64,000 bases of DNA, taken from contig JABAKD010000023.1 in NCBI GenBank assembly GCA_012845835.1, forward strand, positions 4,915,793 through 4,979,792. Direction: 5' to 3'. Position numbers and translations under genes: made by a program. Positions within the stretch are counted from its first letter, which is position 1. Every line of letters starts with the position of its first letter. Origin of the DNA: Undaria pinnatifida. Lineage: Eukaryota; Sar; Phaeophyceae; Laminariales; Alariaceae. Positions 12,801-28,100 of this stretch are shown here, one piece after another. The notes under the pieces were generated by a model. The model was not told where the DNA came from. It saw nothing but the letters and a program-made list of their open reading frames with translations, and made no database searches.

Positions 12801-13953
12801 GGGCCTCTCGTCTTTGCGGCGTTTTTGTTGGGGTCACATCGTGCGAGTGAAGCCCCCCCCCCCCCCCCCCCCTAATCATTTTTTTGCGTTTTTTTGCGTT
12901 TTTTTTTGCATCCCACCCGGTAGGGCTGCAGCATAAGAAAGTGAATGAGCTCACCCGAAAAAACGACATGGAAGGCATTTTTTTCGCTCAACCCCTTAGT
13001 CCAAAAATACAGTGTACTCGAGTGAAATTGCTTCATTGACCGGCAGTTTCTCACGTGAGGAACTCAATCACCCAGGGACTCTTTGGCGAAATCATAAAAC
13101 TGCGACCCCTACCGTGGGATGACTCCGTAATGAAATTGTTAGCTACGCCGCGCCAAAAAAAGTTCGCCCTCTCCAGCCATTTGTTTTCCATGAGTTGGAT
13201 TGTTGGCTACGCCGCGCCAAACGAATTGCCCACAGTTCTATCCTTTGTTTTTGTGAGTTGCAGTCACTCGGGCGGGTGGCTTAAAACGAGCAGTGCAAGG
13301 TGGGGGACCCCCCCCCCCCCCCCTCCCCTATCGTAGCCGTGTGGCAGAGTACCGACAGACAAGACACAGTCTTACAAACAAAAACTCAACACGGAGAGAC
13401 GCAAAGACCACACAGTCGTTGGACAATAAACAAACAAAACATACAAACGAACGAACAAACAAACAAACAAACAGGCAGGCAGACAAACAAGCAAGCAAAC
13501 AAGCAAACAAGCAAACAAGCAAACAAGCAAGCAAACAAGTAAACAAGCAAGCAAGCAAACAAACAAACAAACAAACAAACAAACAAACAAACAAACAAAC
13601 AAACAAACAAGAAAACAAACAAACAAACAAACAAACAAACAAACAAACAAACAAACAAACAAACAAACAAACAAACAAACAAACAAACAAACAAACAAAC
13701 AAACAAACAAACAAACAAACAAACAAACAAACAAACAAACAAACAAACAAACAAACAAACAAACAAACAAACAAACAAACAAACAAACAAACAAACAAAC
13801 AAACAAACAAACAAACAAACAAACAAACAAACAAAACAAAACAAAACAAAACAAAACAAAACAAAACAAAACAAAACAAAACAAAACAAAACAATACAAA
13901 ACAAAACAAAACAAAACAAAACAAAACAAAACAAAACAAGACAAAACAAAACA

Positions 13954-13984
<31 letters not shown>

Positions 13985-15863
13985 CCAACGCACAGAAGAG
14001 ACCCGCGACCTAAGACACGGGGGCAACAAGAGGGTCAGCACTTTTTTCAGCAAGAAATGGTCTGCCCGACGGGGAGCTCCCTAGCTGAGAAAACTACAGC
14101 AGTAGTAGACTCCAGCTTTTACTGCTGTAGGCCTATCAATTGGCAAGGGGGGTGTCGTTCCGCTCTTGTGCTCTGCTGCACTCGCAGGGCTACGCACGTG
14201 AGACGCCTGAGCCTCGAGAGTGATCACCGATTCTTCGACCACCCGATCCCTCCCTCGGTAGGAATCCCTCCCCATTATCGCATAAGTACTTTCATTCGTC
14301 GGTTTTCAACAAAACTGACATTACGAAGAAATATATTGCTTCTACGGTGGGCCCCCGCCAACTTTTTCTTTCACCCATTTCGAGCCCCGAAACCCCTCCC
14401 TACACTAGTCCCAAGTAAACTATCCCCCCAAAGAATAGCGTTTCCCAGTTTTGTTTTTTTAAGAAACCGCTGGCTACGGTGGGCCCCCGCCAACTTTTTC
14501 TTTCACCCATTCATTTCGAGCCCCGAAACCCCTCCCAACACGAATTCCAAGTAAATTGTCCCCCCTCAAAAAAGTTTCCCGGTTGTGTTTTTAACGAAAC
14601 CGCTGGTGTCGAAACCATCTCCCGACCGTATCTACTGCAACACGGTGCCCCTTGCCGACGCGCGCCACGATAGAGGTTCACCACTATTTTTCTTAATACT
14701 ACCCCTCACTTTAGGAGTAGCTTGACCCCTTTAGAGCCCCCGAACCCCTCCCTATACTAAATCCAAGTAATTTTGTCCGCGAAAACAGGTTTCCAGTTGT
14801 AAGGGGGTTAACCCCTTTAGAGCCCCCGAACCCCTCCCTATACTAAATCCAAGTAATTTTGTCCCCAAAAACGGGTTTCCAGTTGTAAAGGGGTTAAGGC
14901 ATGTCCTTCTTAATCCCAAAATCTGATTTCGGAAAAATAAATATATAAATAAATGAATAAAACTGCTACCACCGGACATAAACGTTTTCACCATCGCCTA
15001 GATACAGAACGGGAACAATGCAAAAAAAAAAATTGCCGTTTTTTTTTTTTCCCGACGACTTTGGGTTAAGGAGCCCGTCATTTCGGGGGAAAAAAAAAAA
15101 ACTTCAGACAAAAGAAGAAAAGCGATGCCTCTATCGTAGCACGCGCGTCTGCCACCCCGACGTCCTACGTTCGATAGCCCTTTCGCAAAACAAGACGATG
15201 TTTTGAAGTTTTTTGTGTGTGTGTGTGTGTTTTCTTTCACAAGCTTATTTATGTGATCTGCTTCATCGTGTCGAGCAGCCACAGCCATGAAAACAGCGTT
15301 TCGTTTTATAAGGAAAATACAAAAGAGAATCCCTGATTTTTCTGTTTTTTCTTTTTTTTGAGGGGGGGGTGAGGAGGGGGAGGAGGGGGAGGAGGGGTGC
15401 TACGAATTTTTAGTAGATATTATCTGTCGGAACTTACCTAGCACTATTGCCGTTGCGCACCACCTGTGTGACGTCTACCCACGATAGAGGTATACTAGCA
15501 CTTTTTGTTTTGGGGGGGGGGGCAAAGGTATTTTCTGGATCTCGTCACTCCCTTACACCAACATCGCGGGAAAACTCTTTCGTTTTGTCGACGCATTCTG
15601 GTATGGTAGGTTTTTGGTTTTTCTGCGTCGTCTCCTTTTTGAGGGGCATTTTTTTTCCCCGCCTGTAATTTGAATTCGAGGAAGAAGAAAAGCGCGAACG
15701 TGTGTGAACAAGTCCGCGTTGTAAGTACGCAGCGGATACTCCTGATACATGCGTGTGCCACTTTTGGTTTGGTTGTGTTTTTTCCGTGGGGTGTTCTTCC
15801 GCTCCAGAGTGACTGGAGCCTGTCCTGTGGCCACGGACTTGATACTGCGAGTTCAATGTGAGT

Positions 15864-15894
<31 letters not shown>

Positions 15895-18800
15895 AGCCAC
15901 AGACAGACACGCACCGTATCATAGACAAGAGGATTCCCGTTGGTGCTGGTGAGGTACTCGTCGAACCCTTCCGCAACTTGGTCCAGGCAAAACTCCAGCA
16001 GGTCATCCCTGTGTTCAGAAAAACATACAGACGGCACAGGTCGTCGCGTGGAGGCGCGTGGGGGCGAGGCGGGGAGGGGGGGGGGGGGGCGAGGGGGGTT
16101 GAGCGGACGTTTTGAAGTCGTACAGAAGGAAACGCGCTATCTGTTCGCGGGCGGGCACATTTTCGTCTTTGTGTCCCCTTTTGCTTGATCGAGAGAAAGG
16201 TAGTCACCCTTGGTACAAAAACATTCGGCTTATGTCTCGCGGTTGGGTTCTCCGGACTATGAGTATTCTCGACTACTCTCCCCGCAGGTACCTTCTTTTG
16301 GTCTCCTGACTTGATTGGGTGGGGTCGCCTGAGACGCGTGCTACGGTATAGAGGTATTATTAAGGTATACCGTTTTTTGGCGAAAATGGTTTCTGGATGA
16401 CGGGTGGCTCCTTAACCCAAAACCGTCAGAAATGCCGCGTGCTACGGTATAATAGAGGTGTTAAGGTATACCGTTTCTTGGCGGAAACGGTTTCTGAATG
16501 ACGGGGCTTCCTTAACCCAAAACCGTCGGAAATGCCGCGTGCTACGGTATAGAGGTATTAAGGTATACCGTTTTTTGGCGGAAAAGGTTCTGAATGACGG
16601 GGCTTCCTCAACCCAAAACCGTCGGGAATGCCGCGTGCTACGGTATAGAGGTATTAAGGTATACCGTTTTCAGGCGGAAATGGTTTTCTGAATGACGGGG
16701 GCTCATTAACCCGTCCTAACCCAAATTCGTCGGAAACATTAAGGCATTTTTTTGTTGTCGTTAAATGGGCTACCTAAGGTGCCAATGGGATTTTTTCGAC
16801 CGCCAGTTGCGACAGTTTCGATTTTTTCTCCAAATCAGTTTTTTGGTAAGCTCACACCAAGTTGAAGAAAACCTCAGAAAAAAAAGTGGTGTGCCTCTGT
16901 CGTAGCACGCATCCTGACTTGATTGGGGGGGGAAGGATGTTAATACCCCGTGCTACGCGCAGACGTAGTAAGGTATACCTCTTTTTGGCGTTTTTTTTTT
17001 TGGGATGACGGGGCTTCCTTCACCCCAAGATCGTCTGAAATGTGGCCATTTTTTTTTAACCTGACGCGTGCTACGATAGAAGTAGTAAGATATACCTGGT
17101 ATACCTCTTTTTGGCTGAAATGTTTTTTTTCTGAATGACGGGTCTTCCTTAACCCCAAATTCATCGGAAAATACACGCCATTTTTTTTTTTTGCGGCATA
17201 ATCATCGTCCTTCCTGTACGTACCCAGGGACCGAGTTTGAGTCTGACGCGTGCCACGATTGAGGTTTGTAAGGTATACCTTTTTTTGGCGAAATTTTTTT
17301 TTGGGATGATGGGGCTTCCTTAACCCACACTCTTGTCGGAAATACACGCCATTTATTTTGCTTTCTTTTCTTGCAATGATTCTCGTCGTGTATGTACCTC
17401 GCCCATGGCATTTTTCGTCCGGTACGTAGGTAGCAGCAGTTTTATTTTCTCTCTCTCCTAAAAATCTTTTTTTTTTTGGGGGGGGGGGAGTAGATCTTAA
17501 GCGCGGCTCCACAAAAATCGAGGAAACCTCCGAAAAAAAAAAAATGGTGCAGTCAATGCGCCTCTATCGCTAGCACGCGTCGCCTCGGTGACCAAACTCT
17601 CCTCAGAGGCGAGTTATCGCCTCGGTGACCAAACTCTCCTCAGAGGCGAGTTATATGTGGGCGCAACGTAGCTAATCATACTCCATCGCGGAATATCATA
17701 TCTGGTATTAGTATGGCAAAACAAAATAAAAAAAACAGCACAAACTCCTACTACACACCCGTAATACCGCGCTCAACAGGCGGGTCACTCGCTCACTCGC
17801 GCGAGTGATCCCGCCGAGCCACCGCGAGACCAGGCCCCACAATCGACCCCCGTGCCGTGGCGTTAGCCTAACGTCAGCGTGATCTATAGGCCTGCCAATA
17901 CGAAAAGTGCCCGAAACAAGAAAGTGATTGCTCAACTTTTTGGCCCGCGCTTAACGCGTTTACAACAACTGGAAACCCTTGTTGGGGACAAATTTACTTG
18001 AAATTAGTATAGGGAGGGATTTAGGGACCTTAAAGCGGTTAAGAAATTTTGGATAAGAAATCGTTCTAAGCGGCAAGCCCTACACCAAATCCTATACAGC
18101 AGTGTAGCCTATTATGCTCTAGGTTGTGGAAGGGTGGTGTCACCATAAGAACCTGAGGCACCTGAGGCTCATAGATAGAGCTGTGAGTCGGCAACATTTT
18201 TGGGGACTAATCGCTAATCGGTTGGTGCCGTTAGCCTGCTAGCTTACTTAAGTCTGCAACTCGGCTGGCGAAGCCAGCTCTGATGACCAGCCGATCTGCC
18301 AACTTAAGTCGGGCGAGCGAAGCGAACCATAGTAGCCACCCGTGGGCGCACCGAAAAAGGAAAAGTTTGCACCTTGCGCTGAACAATCCCTTCCTACAAG
18401 CATGGAAACCCAATAAGCCGGATAATCGGCACCTGCGGGAATCGACTAACTATCAGTCCGACTAGGAACTTGGAAACTGGTTGGCGACTCAAGCCGTGAC
18501 GACTCCGGCTCACAGCTCTAGCAAACGCCTCGACGCCAGCAAGCAGAAGAGTTGGCAAAAAAAATCACTCAACACTCTTAATCCATCGAAGGTAGAGAAA
18601 CTATGTGGTGTCTCCAATCAGTACGAAAAAAATCCATTTTTTCTTGGAATTCTTGTGCACGAGGTGCAGGTTTCGTTCTGGATTTGCATGCACTCGAAAC
18701 GAAAACCAACACCACTGGCAGTGTGCCGTTTATTTATTTATACCCTCGGCGTTTTTTATTTCATTTTTATTTTTTCATCCCATTGATTGCCCTCGCATTA

Positions 18801-21800
18801 CTCTCGCGCTCCCTCCCAGTAGTAGTAGCTCAGATCCGGGGTCACCAAGCGGGCCCTCCTCCCCCCATCCCCGCCACGGTACGTGCTGCCTTCATTTTTA
18901 TCGCGAGAATAACTCAGCATTTTTCTTCCCTCTTCGTCGACTCGCGTCGAATTGGGCTCTTACCTATTACCACGCTGCTAAGCATTCTCAGCAGTTGATC
19001 CTTTTGTGTGGAAAATTTCGCGAATAAATTCAACATCTCACCACGGTGGGAATCGAACTCGAGGACCAACGCTATTACGGAGATCCTTTGTGTAAAAGCG
19101 CTTGGCTACAGTTTATTTCGTTGGCTGACCAGTCTTGCCAAGTATACAGATGCCTCGATCGAACACAGTAGTTGTAGCGCAGGAGAGCTCGCCTATATGG
19201 TGGCGATGCTTCCCCTTTTTTTTTTGTGAAATTTCATCCTGTTCACAATGGATCTGAAAAAGTAATAGTATTAATAGGATTCGAGGGTAACCACTAGACC
19301 GCCTAGGCGACCGGCGAGCTCGTCCCACGCTGGGAGCGTGCAGCGGAAAGTTTCTGAGGCCCTCGTAACATGCGGAGCTCAGCAACTCACTCGAGCCATG
19401 ACCTCGAAAACGCTCGTTTTTATGGCACGCTAATCCTTAAACAAGCATGCTCGTAATTTTGTAAAAAATGAAAATACACTCCATCCAGCTGTGAGATCGA
19501 AGATTTCGTCGAAACTCATCTTTGCAAGCTGTGTGTGATACTCCAATCGCGCGTATTACGAGTTGTGTGTCCTCATTAAGGATATAGGTCGGCGACTCCC
19601 CTTACAACTACAGTGTAGCTATCAGGGTCAACAGGGTGATGTTAGTCAGTCTGTGCGCGGAACCTATAAAACCCGTTTTTGAGGGGGACAAAATCTGACA
19701 GCTGTGGAGGGAAATTTATCCTTTTATCAAGTGAATCCTGTAAGTCGAATAACCGGTGAGGGGGGGGGCGGAGTTTTGAAGGACGTGGGGACCTGGTTTT
19801 GATCAAAAGCGAGCGGGGTTGGAGGGGGGGGGGTGGGGGGGGGGGGGGGGGGGGCGGACGGGCGGGCAATTTGTGCGTGTAGGCTATCGTACTAACACTC
19901 CTTAGGAGCTCCGAAAAAAAAAAAATGACCTATGAACGGTGGGGTTACTTGGTTGGAAAATCGCAAACACCCTAATCCATCGAGGGTGTGGAGAAGTTGA
20001 GCGTCGTGTATCCAACAAAGGGCTGATTCTACGATAGCCCCCCCCCCAAAAAAAAACAGCGATTTTCTTTGACGAACGTTTCACGGCTGCTCGACTCAAG
20101 GTTGACATGAAAAACAACAGTTAAATGTACTCGAGTATTTTCTTGTTTGCAAAGGACTGCCGGACGATGATGTCGGGTGGGGGGGGGCACGGGGCACCGT
20201 ATGTCAGGAGGTACGGCCGGGAGGGGAGCTGGTTTCGAAACCGGCGATTTCGCAAAAGAATAGCTGGGGATGCTACTCGTGGAACGACTCCAAGTCAGTA
20301 CGAAAAATCGATTTTGTCTTGAAATCAACGTTACTTATTCAGGGTTCGTTTCGCTTTGTTCTTGTTTTTTACGTGAATGTATGTGCTCGAAGCGAAAACC
20401 AGCAGCATTGATTGGCAGGGCATCGTCAATCGTTACCAGTGAGTCGGCACGACTTGAGTCACCAAGTATAGCTATTAGCCGGACGAGTAGTTGGTCGTTT
20501 CCCGAAGGTGCCGACTATCCAACTTATTATTGGGTTTCCATAGTTTTAGGAAGGAACGTTCAACGTGGGATGCATGTTTTGTTTTCTGCCCCCCCCCCCC
20601 GGCTGGGGGGAGCTGCTGTGGCTCGCTTCGTATGCCTGACTTTAAGTCGGCAATTCGGTTGGCCATCAGCTGGTTTCGCCAGCCGATTTGCCGGGTAACG
20701 TCAGCTAGTCGGCTAACGGCACAAAGCGGTTAGTTAGTAGTCGTCAAGTGTTGCCGACTCGCAGCTCTACCTCTCGCACTTGTGCTCTGCAGCCTCTGGA
20801 TCGACCCGATACATAGGTGTACCGACCTGTGATACGTTCCGATCAGGCTGTCGACGAGAGAGGCAAAGCTGCGCGTAGGACATGAAGCTCTGAATGAACT
20901 GTACGTACATGCTATCTTTTTTCGTTTATTTTATTTTATTTTATTTTTTTGTCCTCGGGCGGATGGGAACAATAACGCTTAAGCTCACCACACTTCCATG
21001 TCTGTTCAAAAAAATGTCGCGTGTCGACTTAGCTAGCTAGCGTATCCTTCATGTTATAGTTCCTGCAGAAAATCATAATCTGTCTGTCCGACATCGCTGT
21101 GGACTTTTACCTTCCGATCTGGCTGGTGACGAGGCACAGCTGCGCGCAGGCTATGAGACTCTGATTGATATATACAGTATTCCCTTACCCACGTTTCTGC
21201 ACAATATAGATCGTGCAGACCATCATTTAGTATCTGTCCAACATCGCTGCGGACTTACCTTCCGATCTGGTCGGCGACGAGGCACCGCTGCATGCAGGCT
21301 TTGAGGTTCTGATTGATCCGGACATATATCCCTACCCACGCATATGCACGATACAGATCATGCAGATCATGATCTACTGCGAATGTATGTCCGACATCGC
21401 TGTGGACTTGCCCTCCAATCTGGCTTGCCACCAGACACAGCTGCGCGTAGGCTATGCGGTTCAGAACGATATGCACACCATTCCCCTCCCCACATATCTG
21501 TACGATATAGATCATGCAGATCATGATCTACTGTCTGTCCGGCATCGCCGGGTTTGCCGTCCGATCTAGCTGGCGACGAATCACAGCTGCCGCGCGTAGG
21601 CTACGACCTTTTGAATGATCTATCTGTACATCATCCCCTTGCCCACGTATCTGCACGATATAGATCACGCAGATCATGTTCTACCGTATGTTTCCGACAT
21701 CGCTGTGGACTTACCTTCCGATCTGGCTGGCGACGAGGCACAGCTGCGCGTAGGCCATGAGGTTCTTGGCTCCGAAGTAGACGCTGGTTCCGGCGACGTT

Positions 21801-22081
21801 TTCGAGTTTGTCCGCAATCTCCAACTCCAGGTAGTACTCGATCCACTCCCTGCAGGAGATCAAAGGTGCCGGCGTCCGGGGTTTAGCGCGTAGGGGGTTT
21901 GCAAAGGGGGTGGCGTTATAACCAACGACGGTAATGAGTTTTTGACAAACGCGCTGCCGGACTCGTGCTGCAAAAATTAAGGCCCTAGATAGAACACTTT
22001 CGGGCGTGAAAACATTTTCTGAGTCGGCCCCTGGCTCCTTAATACCCCACAGAATCGCAGGGGGGGGGGGGGGGGGGGTCG

Positions 22082-22115
<34 letters not shown>

Positions 22116-25100
22116 GTTCGGTCGGGTTGTTGTTGCATTTTCGTTCTTCCTCTCCATTAAAAAAAAAAAAAAAAAAAAAATTGGGTGGGGTGTAGAGTAG
22201 TTTGTCAAAGCCACCACCCTTACGCAGAAGCGGCAAAACAAACAATAAAAAAGAGCCAGCAGTGCACTTTTTTCCGCGACGGTAGAGGGGGGGGCGATTA
22301 TTTCTTTTACACGTAGGCTCCTTTTTTTTAGGACCTCCGAGCCTCTCTCACCCCCAAAGACGCGTGCTACGATATATAAAGTTAGTAAGGTATACCGTTT
22401 TTTGGCTGAAATGGTGTCTGAATGACGGGGCTCCTTCACCCAAAACCGTCGGAAATGCCGCGTGCTACGGTAACAATAGAGGTAGTAAGGTATACCGTTT
22501 TTTGGCTAAAATGGTTCCTGAATGACGGGGCTTCCTTAACCCAAAACCGTCGGAAATGACGCGTGCTACGGTATAGAGTTATTAAGGTATACCGTTTTTT
22601 GGCTGAAATGGTTTCTGAATGACGGGGCTCCTTAACCAAAAACCGTCGGTTAGAGACGCGTGCCACGGTATAGAGGTATTAAGGTATACCTTTTTTTGGC
22701 GAAAATGGTTTCTGAATGACGGGGCTCCTCAATCCAAAACCGTCGGAAATACCGCGTGCTACGGTATAGAGGTGTTAAGGTATACCGTTTTTTGGCGGAA
22801 ATGGTTTCTGAATGACGGGGCCTCCTTTACCCAAAATCGTCAGATATAGGGTCATAATTTTTCATGATTCTCGTTGGTTTTTCATCCGGTATCAAGGCAA
22901 TTTTATTTTTCAGCCATCCCACGATAGGGTTGCAGCAGCAGAAAGTCCCTGAGTTCCTCACATGAGGAACTCAATATCTCACCCTAAAAATGACTTGGAA
23001 GGCATTCGTTCGCACAACGCGACCGAAGCTTCTATGCCCCTTAGTCCAAAAATATCATGTACTCGTGAAATTACTCCATTGAACGGCAGTTCCTCACATG
23101 AGGAGCTCAATCACCCAGGGACTCCATGGCGAAGTCATACAAACTGCAACCCCTACCGTGGGATGACTCTTTTCTCCAAAATCAGTTCTTTTGGGGAAGG
23201 TCTTAAGCTCCCAAAATAGAGGAAACCTCGAAAAAAAAAGCGGTGCACCAGTATATCGTAGCACGCGTCTCTTAAGCTCTCCCAAATTTGAGGAACCTCA
23301 GAAAAGAAAGTGGTGCAGTGCGCACCTCGATCGTAGCGCGCGTCGTAGTATGTTATGCTATAGTCAAAAAGTCCCAGAACGATTTACCTAGTAGAGCTGT
23401 GAACCGGCTCAACTTGAGCCACCAAGTGGTTGTTGGTCGGACTAAACTAGTTAGTTGTTTCCCGCAGATACCGACTATCCGACTTGGCGGACTTCCATAC
23501 TCGCGAGACGGATTGCCTAATGACTGATTCTACGATAGCCCCCCCCCCCAAATACAGCTATATTTCTGTAACGAACGTTTCATGGCTGCTCGACACGAGG
23601 AAGGGATACTATCGAGAAAATAGTATCCATAATTTTTTTCTTGTGTGCAAAGGTCTAACGATCGACGACGTCGGGTTGTCGAGGGACACCGTATTTGAGG
23701 AGATACGGCCGGGATCTGGTTTTGAAACCGGCGATTTCGTCGAAGAAAGGTTGGAGGGGCTGCCGTAGAACGACTCTAGTACGGAATGCATTTCTCTCCT
23801 TTTGAGCTGGGTCCCCTTCGGCCGGTGGGAGCCGATTCGGGCTCGCTTCGCGCTCAAGTTGGCAGGTCGGCTGGCCATTGATTTGCTTGCTTCACTTGCC
23901 TGCTTGCCGGCCAAAAGTCGGTTCGTTGGCTAATCGCACCGCGCCTACCGATTAGTTGTCAGCCGTCAAATCCTGCCGACTTACAGCTCAATGTTTGAGG
24001 GAAATATTGCTTTAACTTACAGTTCTACTTCGCTGGTAATGGTGGACGGCGCAGGCACCCAGTCGAAGTCAGGCAGGGCATCCTCGACGAGGTTCCATTT
24101 GTTCCCGATGACGAGCTGCATGTCCCCCTTCGTGGGGCTGCTCAGGAAAACACCGGTCATCATCTCGCTCGACAGTAGATCCTGCATTATATGTTAGGTG
24201 TTGACGTTTGGGCGGGAGGCGGGGGCGGGGCGGGGGGGGTGTACTCGGTTTGTGCGTGGCCGTAGCCGTATGGCCATAGACCCTCGCATCCCTACTACGC
24301 CGGGACGGAGCATGTCGGGCTTTCACCAAACAGGCAGGCATTGCTTGCACCAAGCGCGAAGCACCGTGAGGTCTTGGACGAGTCGCATGAAGGGTGACGT
24401 GCATCCTTCCAAGAGCCGCTCGCAAGACGGAATTCGGCACCTTGTGCCTACTTTCTTGCTCATGGATGACAGTGCCAATGAGTTCCGTTGTGTTTACTGG
24501 TGTGACCACTCCAGAGGCAGCAATGGGTATTACTACGTAACTGCCTCGTGGGCACCTTACCTTGTTCACACTACGTGATGCGATCATTCTCCTTGTACGG
24601 AATTAGGGCTCCCCACCTCGCGCAATACGATCTACACTCGATAACCATCATGGTGACCGCCAAAAACAAGAACGGTACCCTGGTTGCCTAGCTGACGCAG
24701 TGATTGGCATGCTTCGCCGCGTCCTTGCCAACCAACGCCAACCCCAATGCACATATCATGTGTTACAGCGTCAATGCCAACCGAGGCCAACTACTACAAT
24801 ACTTTAAGGGTGGGGGGGGGGGGGTGCACGCAGTTTTGAGGGAGGGTGTTAAGGGGAAGGCAGGGTGAAACAATCTTCTTTTTAGAGAGAGACCTGACAG
24901 GGGGGGGGATTCGAAGAGCATACTATAAAAACCAACATGCCAAACGAAAAAAAGTTAAAAGTAGTTGGAGAAAAAACTAACCAGTAACTTGTCTCGGCTC
25001 CAATTTGTTTTTGATTTTTTTTTTTGTTGCGCTGAAATATTCTAGCAGTGTAGCGTCGTGGATTCCAATCCGTGTTCCCCCAGATGGTTTAGAAGGGACC

Positions 25101-28100
25101 CCCCCACCCCCCCCCCCCCGCCGCCGAATTTTCAGACCCAATTGACGGTCGATGCCACATTCCGCAGGTACACACCCAGAGAACAAGGGCCTCGACACGC
25201 GCTCATCGTTCAGCTTTCCCGCTGCGGAAGCGTGCATGCCGCGGGCTGACAAACAGGCAGGCAGGCATACCTGGTGGTGAGCGAGGGCATAGTGCAGGAG
25301 CTCGACGGATGTGTTGCCGGCGGTATACCAGGAGAGGTCGTAGCTGCCCATCTTGTTGTCCGTCGAGTTTATCCACGCCTACGCACGACGGGAGGCGGAG
25401 ATGGCACAGGAAGCGAGGATGGATCAGGAGGAGGAAGAGGAGGACATGGATGCGGAGGATATGAAAGTTGGTGGGGGGGGTGTACTCAGTTTATGCATGG
25501 CCGTAGTCGTATATGACCATAGACCCTCGCATCCCTAATGTGCCGGGACGGAGCACGTCGGGCTTTCACCAAACAGGCAGGCATTGGTTGCACCACGCGC
25601 GAAGCGCCGTGAGGTCTTCGGCGAGTCGCATGAACGGTGAACTGCATCCTTCCAAGAACCGCTCGCAAGACGGACTTCGGCACCTTGTGCCTACTTTCTT
25701 GCTCATGGATGACAGCGCCAATGACTTACGTTGTTTTCTGGTGTGGCCACTCTAGAGGCAGCAATGGGAAGAGTACTATGTAGCTGCCTCGTGGGTGTCT
25801 TACCTTGTTCACACTACGTGATGCGATAATTTCCCGTGTGCGGAGTTAGGGCTCTCCACCTCGCGCAATACGATCTACACGCGATACCCACCATGATGGT
25901 CGCATCACACAAAAACGACGGTATCCTGGTTGTCTAGCCCACGCAGTGATCGGCATGCTTTGCAGCGCCGTTGCCGATCAACGCAAGCCCCAATATACCT
26001 ATAATGTTTGACAGCGTCGGTGCCAACCGAAGCCAACTGTTATTATCTATACTTTAAGGGAAGGGGGCGGGGGCGCGGGGGGGTTAGGGGTCTAGACAGG
26101 CTTGACAGAACATCTACGGAGAACATGAGATAGGGCGTAGAATCCATGTCGTGTCGCCCTTTCTCCGAGTTTCATCCACGCCTACGTGTGACGGTCGTTG
26201 GTGATAAAACCGGAAGAAGTACGCATGTGCCGAAGATCAGATGGGGGCGCTGAAAAGCATAATCTCGGTAGGTAAGAGCAGAGCTAGTGGAAGTGTCAGA
26301 CGAGGGAAAAAAAAAGGAGGGTCGATGGTCCTACGTCTACGGCCATGCGTGAAATTAGGGCCTCCACTCACCCACCTACCTCCGCGCGCGCCCCTCCCGT
26401 GGCCGGGGCCATACGCTTACCTGGGCCTCGCCCTTGATGGGGTAAGAGCCGGCGTGAGCGTCCAGCAGGGTAACGGCTTCGGCGAACAGGGTGTTGTCTT
26501 CGTCGTAGGGCACCAGCGCTGCTCTCAGCGTGCAATTGAACGTTACGTTTGCCCGGAGCCTGTGTGTGTGTTTTTTTTGTTTGTTTTTTTAACGGTGCAC
26601 GTTTGTCACACGGCGTGTGGGGGGGGGGGGAAACAAAACGAGTTTTGCGAATCGAAGCAATGGTCTGAAAAAGAAGAAGAAAAGTAATGTAGAAAAAACG
26701 GCGTTTGATCAAAAAGAAAAAAAATGGTAAGACAAACAAAAACAAAAAAGGTTGCCTGATTGATGATGTTGCAGGATGTTAGTACGAAAGACAACACGTT
26801 GAGATAAAATTACGCCATAATAAGATGGCGTTGCGACAAAATGGAACTCATGTTCGTGCACAGATTGATTGGAGGCCGAACGCCTTTGCATCACCACGTT
26901 GACCCTGGTACTGTGAATAGTTAGGTATGTTTCCACTCCAGAGCTACTGGAGACTGTCCTGTGACTACGGACTTGATTATGCGAGTTGATGTGACAACAC
27001 CAACACCACCAACCAACACCAACAACCAGCACCAACAACCAACAACCAACACCAACAACAAACACAAACACCAACACCAACAACCAACACCAACAACCAA
27101 CAACCAACACCAACACCCAACACCAACGACCAACACCAACACCAATACCAACACCAATACCAACACCAACACCAACACCAACACCAACACCGACACCACC
27201 AACAACCAACAGCCAACAACCAACACCAACACCAACACCAACACCAACACCAATACCAGCACCAACACCGACACCACCAACAACCAACAGCCAACAACCA
27301 GCACCAACACCAACACCAACAACCAAAAACCAACAACCAACAACCAACAACCAACAACCAACACCGACAACCAAAACCGACAACCAACACCAACACCAAC
27401 ACCAACACCAACACCAACACCAACACCAACACCAACAACCAACAACCAACAACCAACAACCAACAACCAACAACCAACAACCAACAACCAACACCAACAC
27501 CAACACCAACGCCAGCAACCAACACCAGCAACCAACACCAACACCAACACCAACACCAACGCCAACAACCAACACCAACAACCAACAACAGCACCGACAA
27601 CCAACGCCAACACTAACACCAACACCAACACCAACACCAACACCAACACCAACACCAGCAACCAACAGCCAACAACCAACACCAACACCAACATCAACGC
27701 CAACGCCAACACCACATCTCACTTGTTGGGTTCGTTAGGCTGTGCGGGGACGTAGTACAGCGCCATGCTCACGTCGCTCGAGTACAGAATCCAGCGATTT
27801 CCGTCGTTCAACTCCAGCATGAACCGGCCGTCGGTCGAGGTGTGATTCCCATCGCTCACAGCCTGCACAGTGCCGACGAACACGCAATATGCAAACCGAG
27901 CAACGCGCCACATCAATATGAACCATAACATGATAATGCACCATACAACGTTGATTAGTGGAGTTTTCATATGCTGGACCGGCTACGATGTGTTCAGCTC
28001 CAGAGAGAGCATGAATGAGCCGTTCGTCGGTAGATGTGCGGTTTCCGATCGCTGACATGGTAATACCGACGAACGGATACAGCATCAATGTGAAATAAAG

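Noticed and set aside
13293-14084. 263-codon Lys/Asn/Gln/Thr-rich frame
   Set aside because: Produced by AAAC/AAAAC microsatellite; open on both strands.
19022-19110. Functional tRNA gene on the minus strand
   Set aside because: A- and B-box-like words are present, but I could not draw paired acceptor and anticodon arms.
24300-24578. Conserved frame with [13 protein letters not shown] as a gene
   Set aside because: Shared only between duplicated family E copies; broken in the 2.5-kb copy; no family match.
26709-27755. Frames of over 260 codons across CCAACA repeats
   Set aside because: Microsatellite artefact; only the exon 4 part is real.
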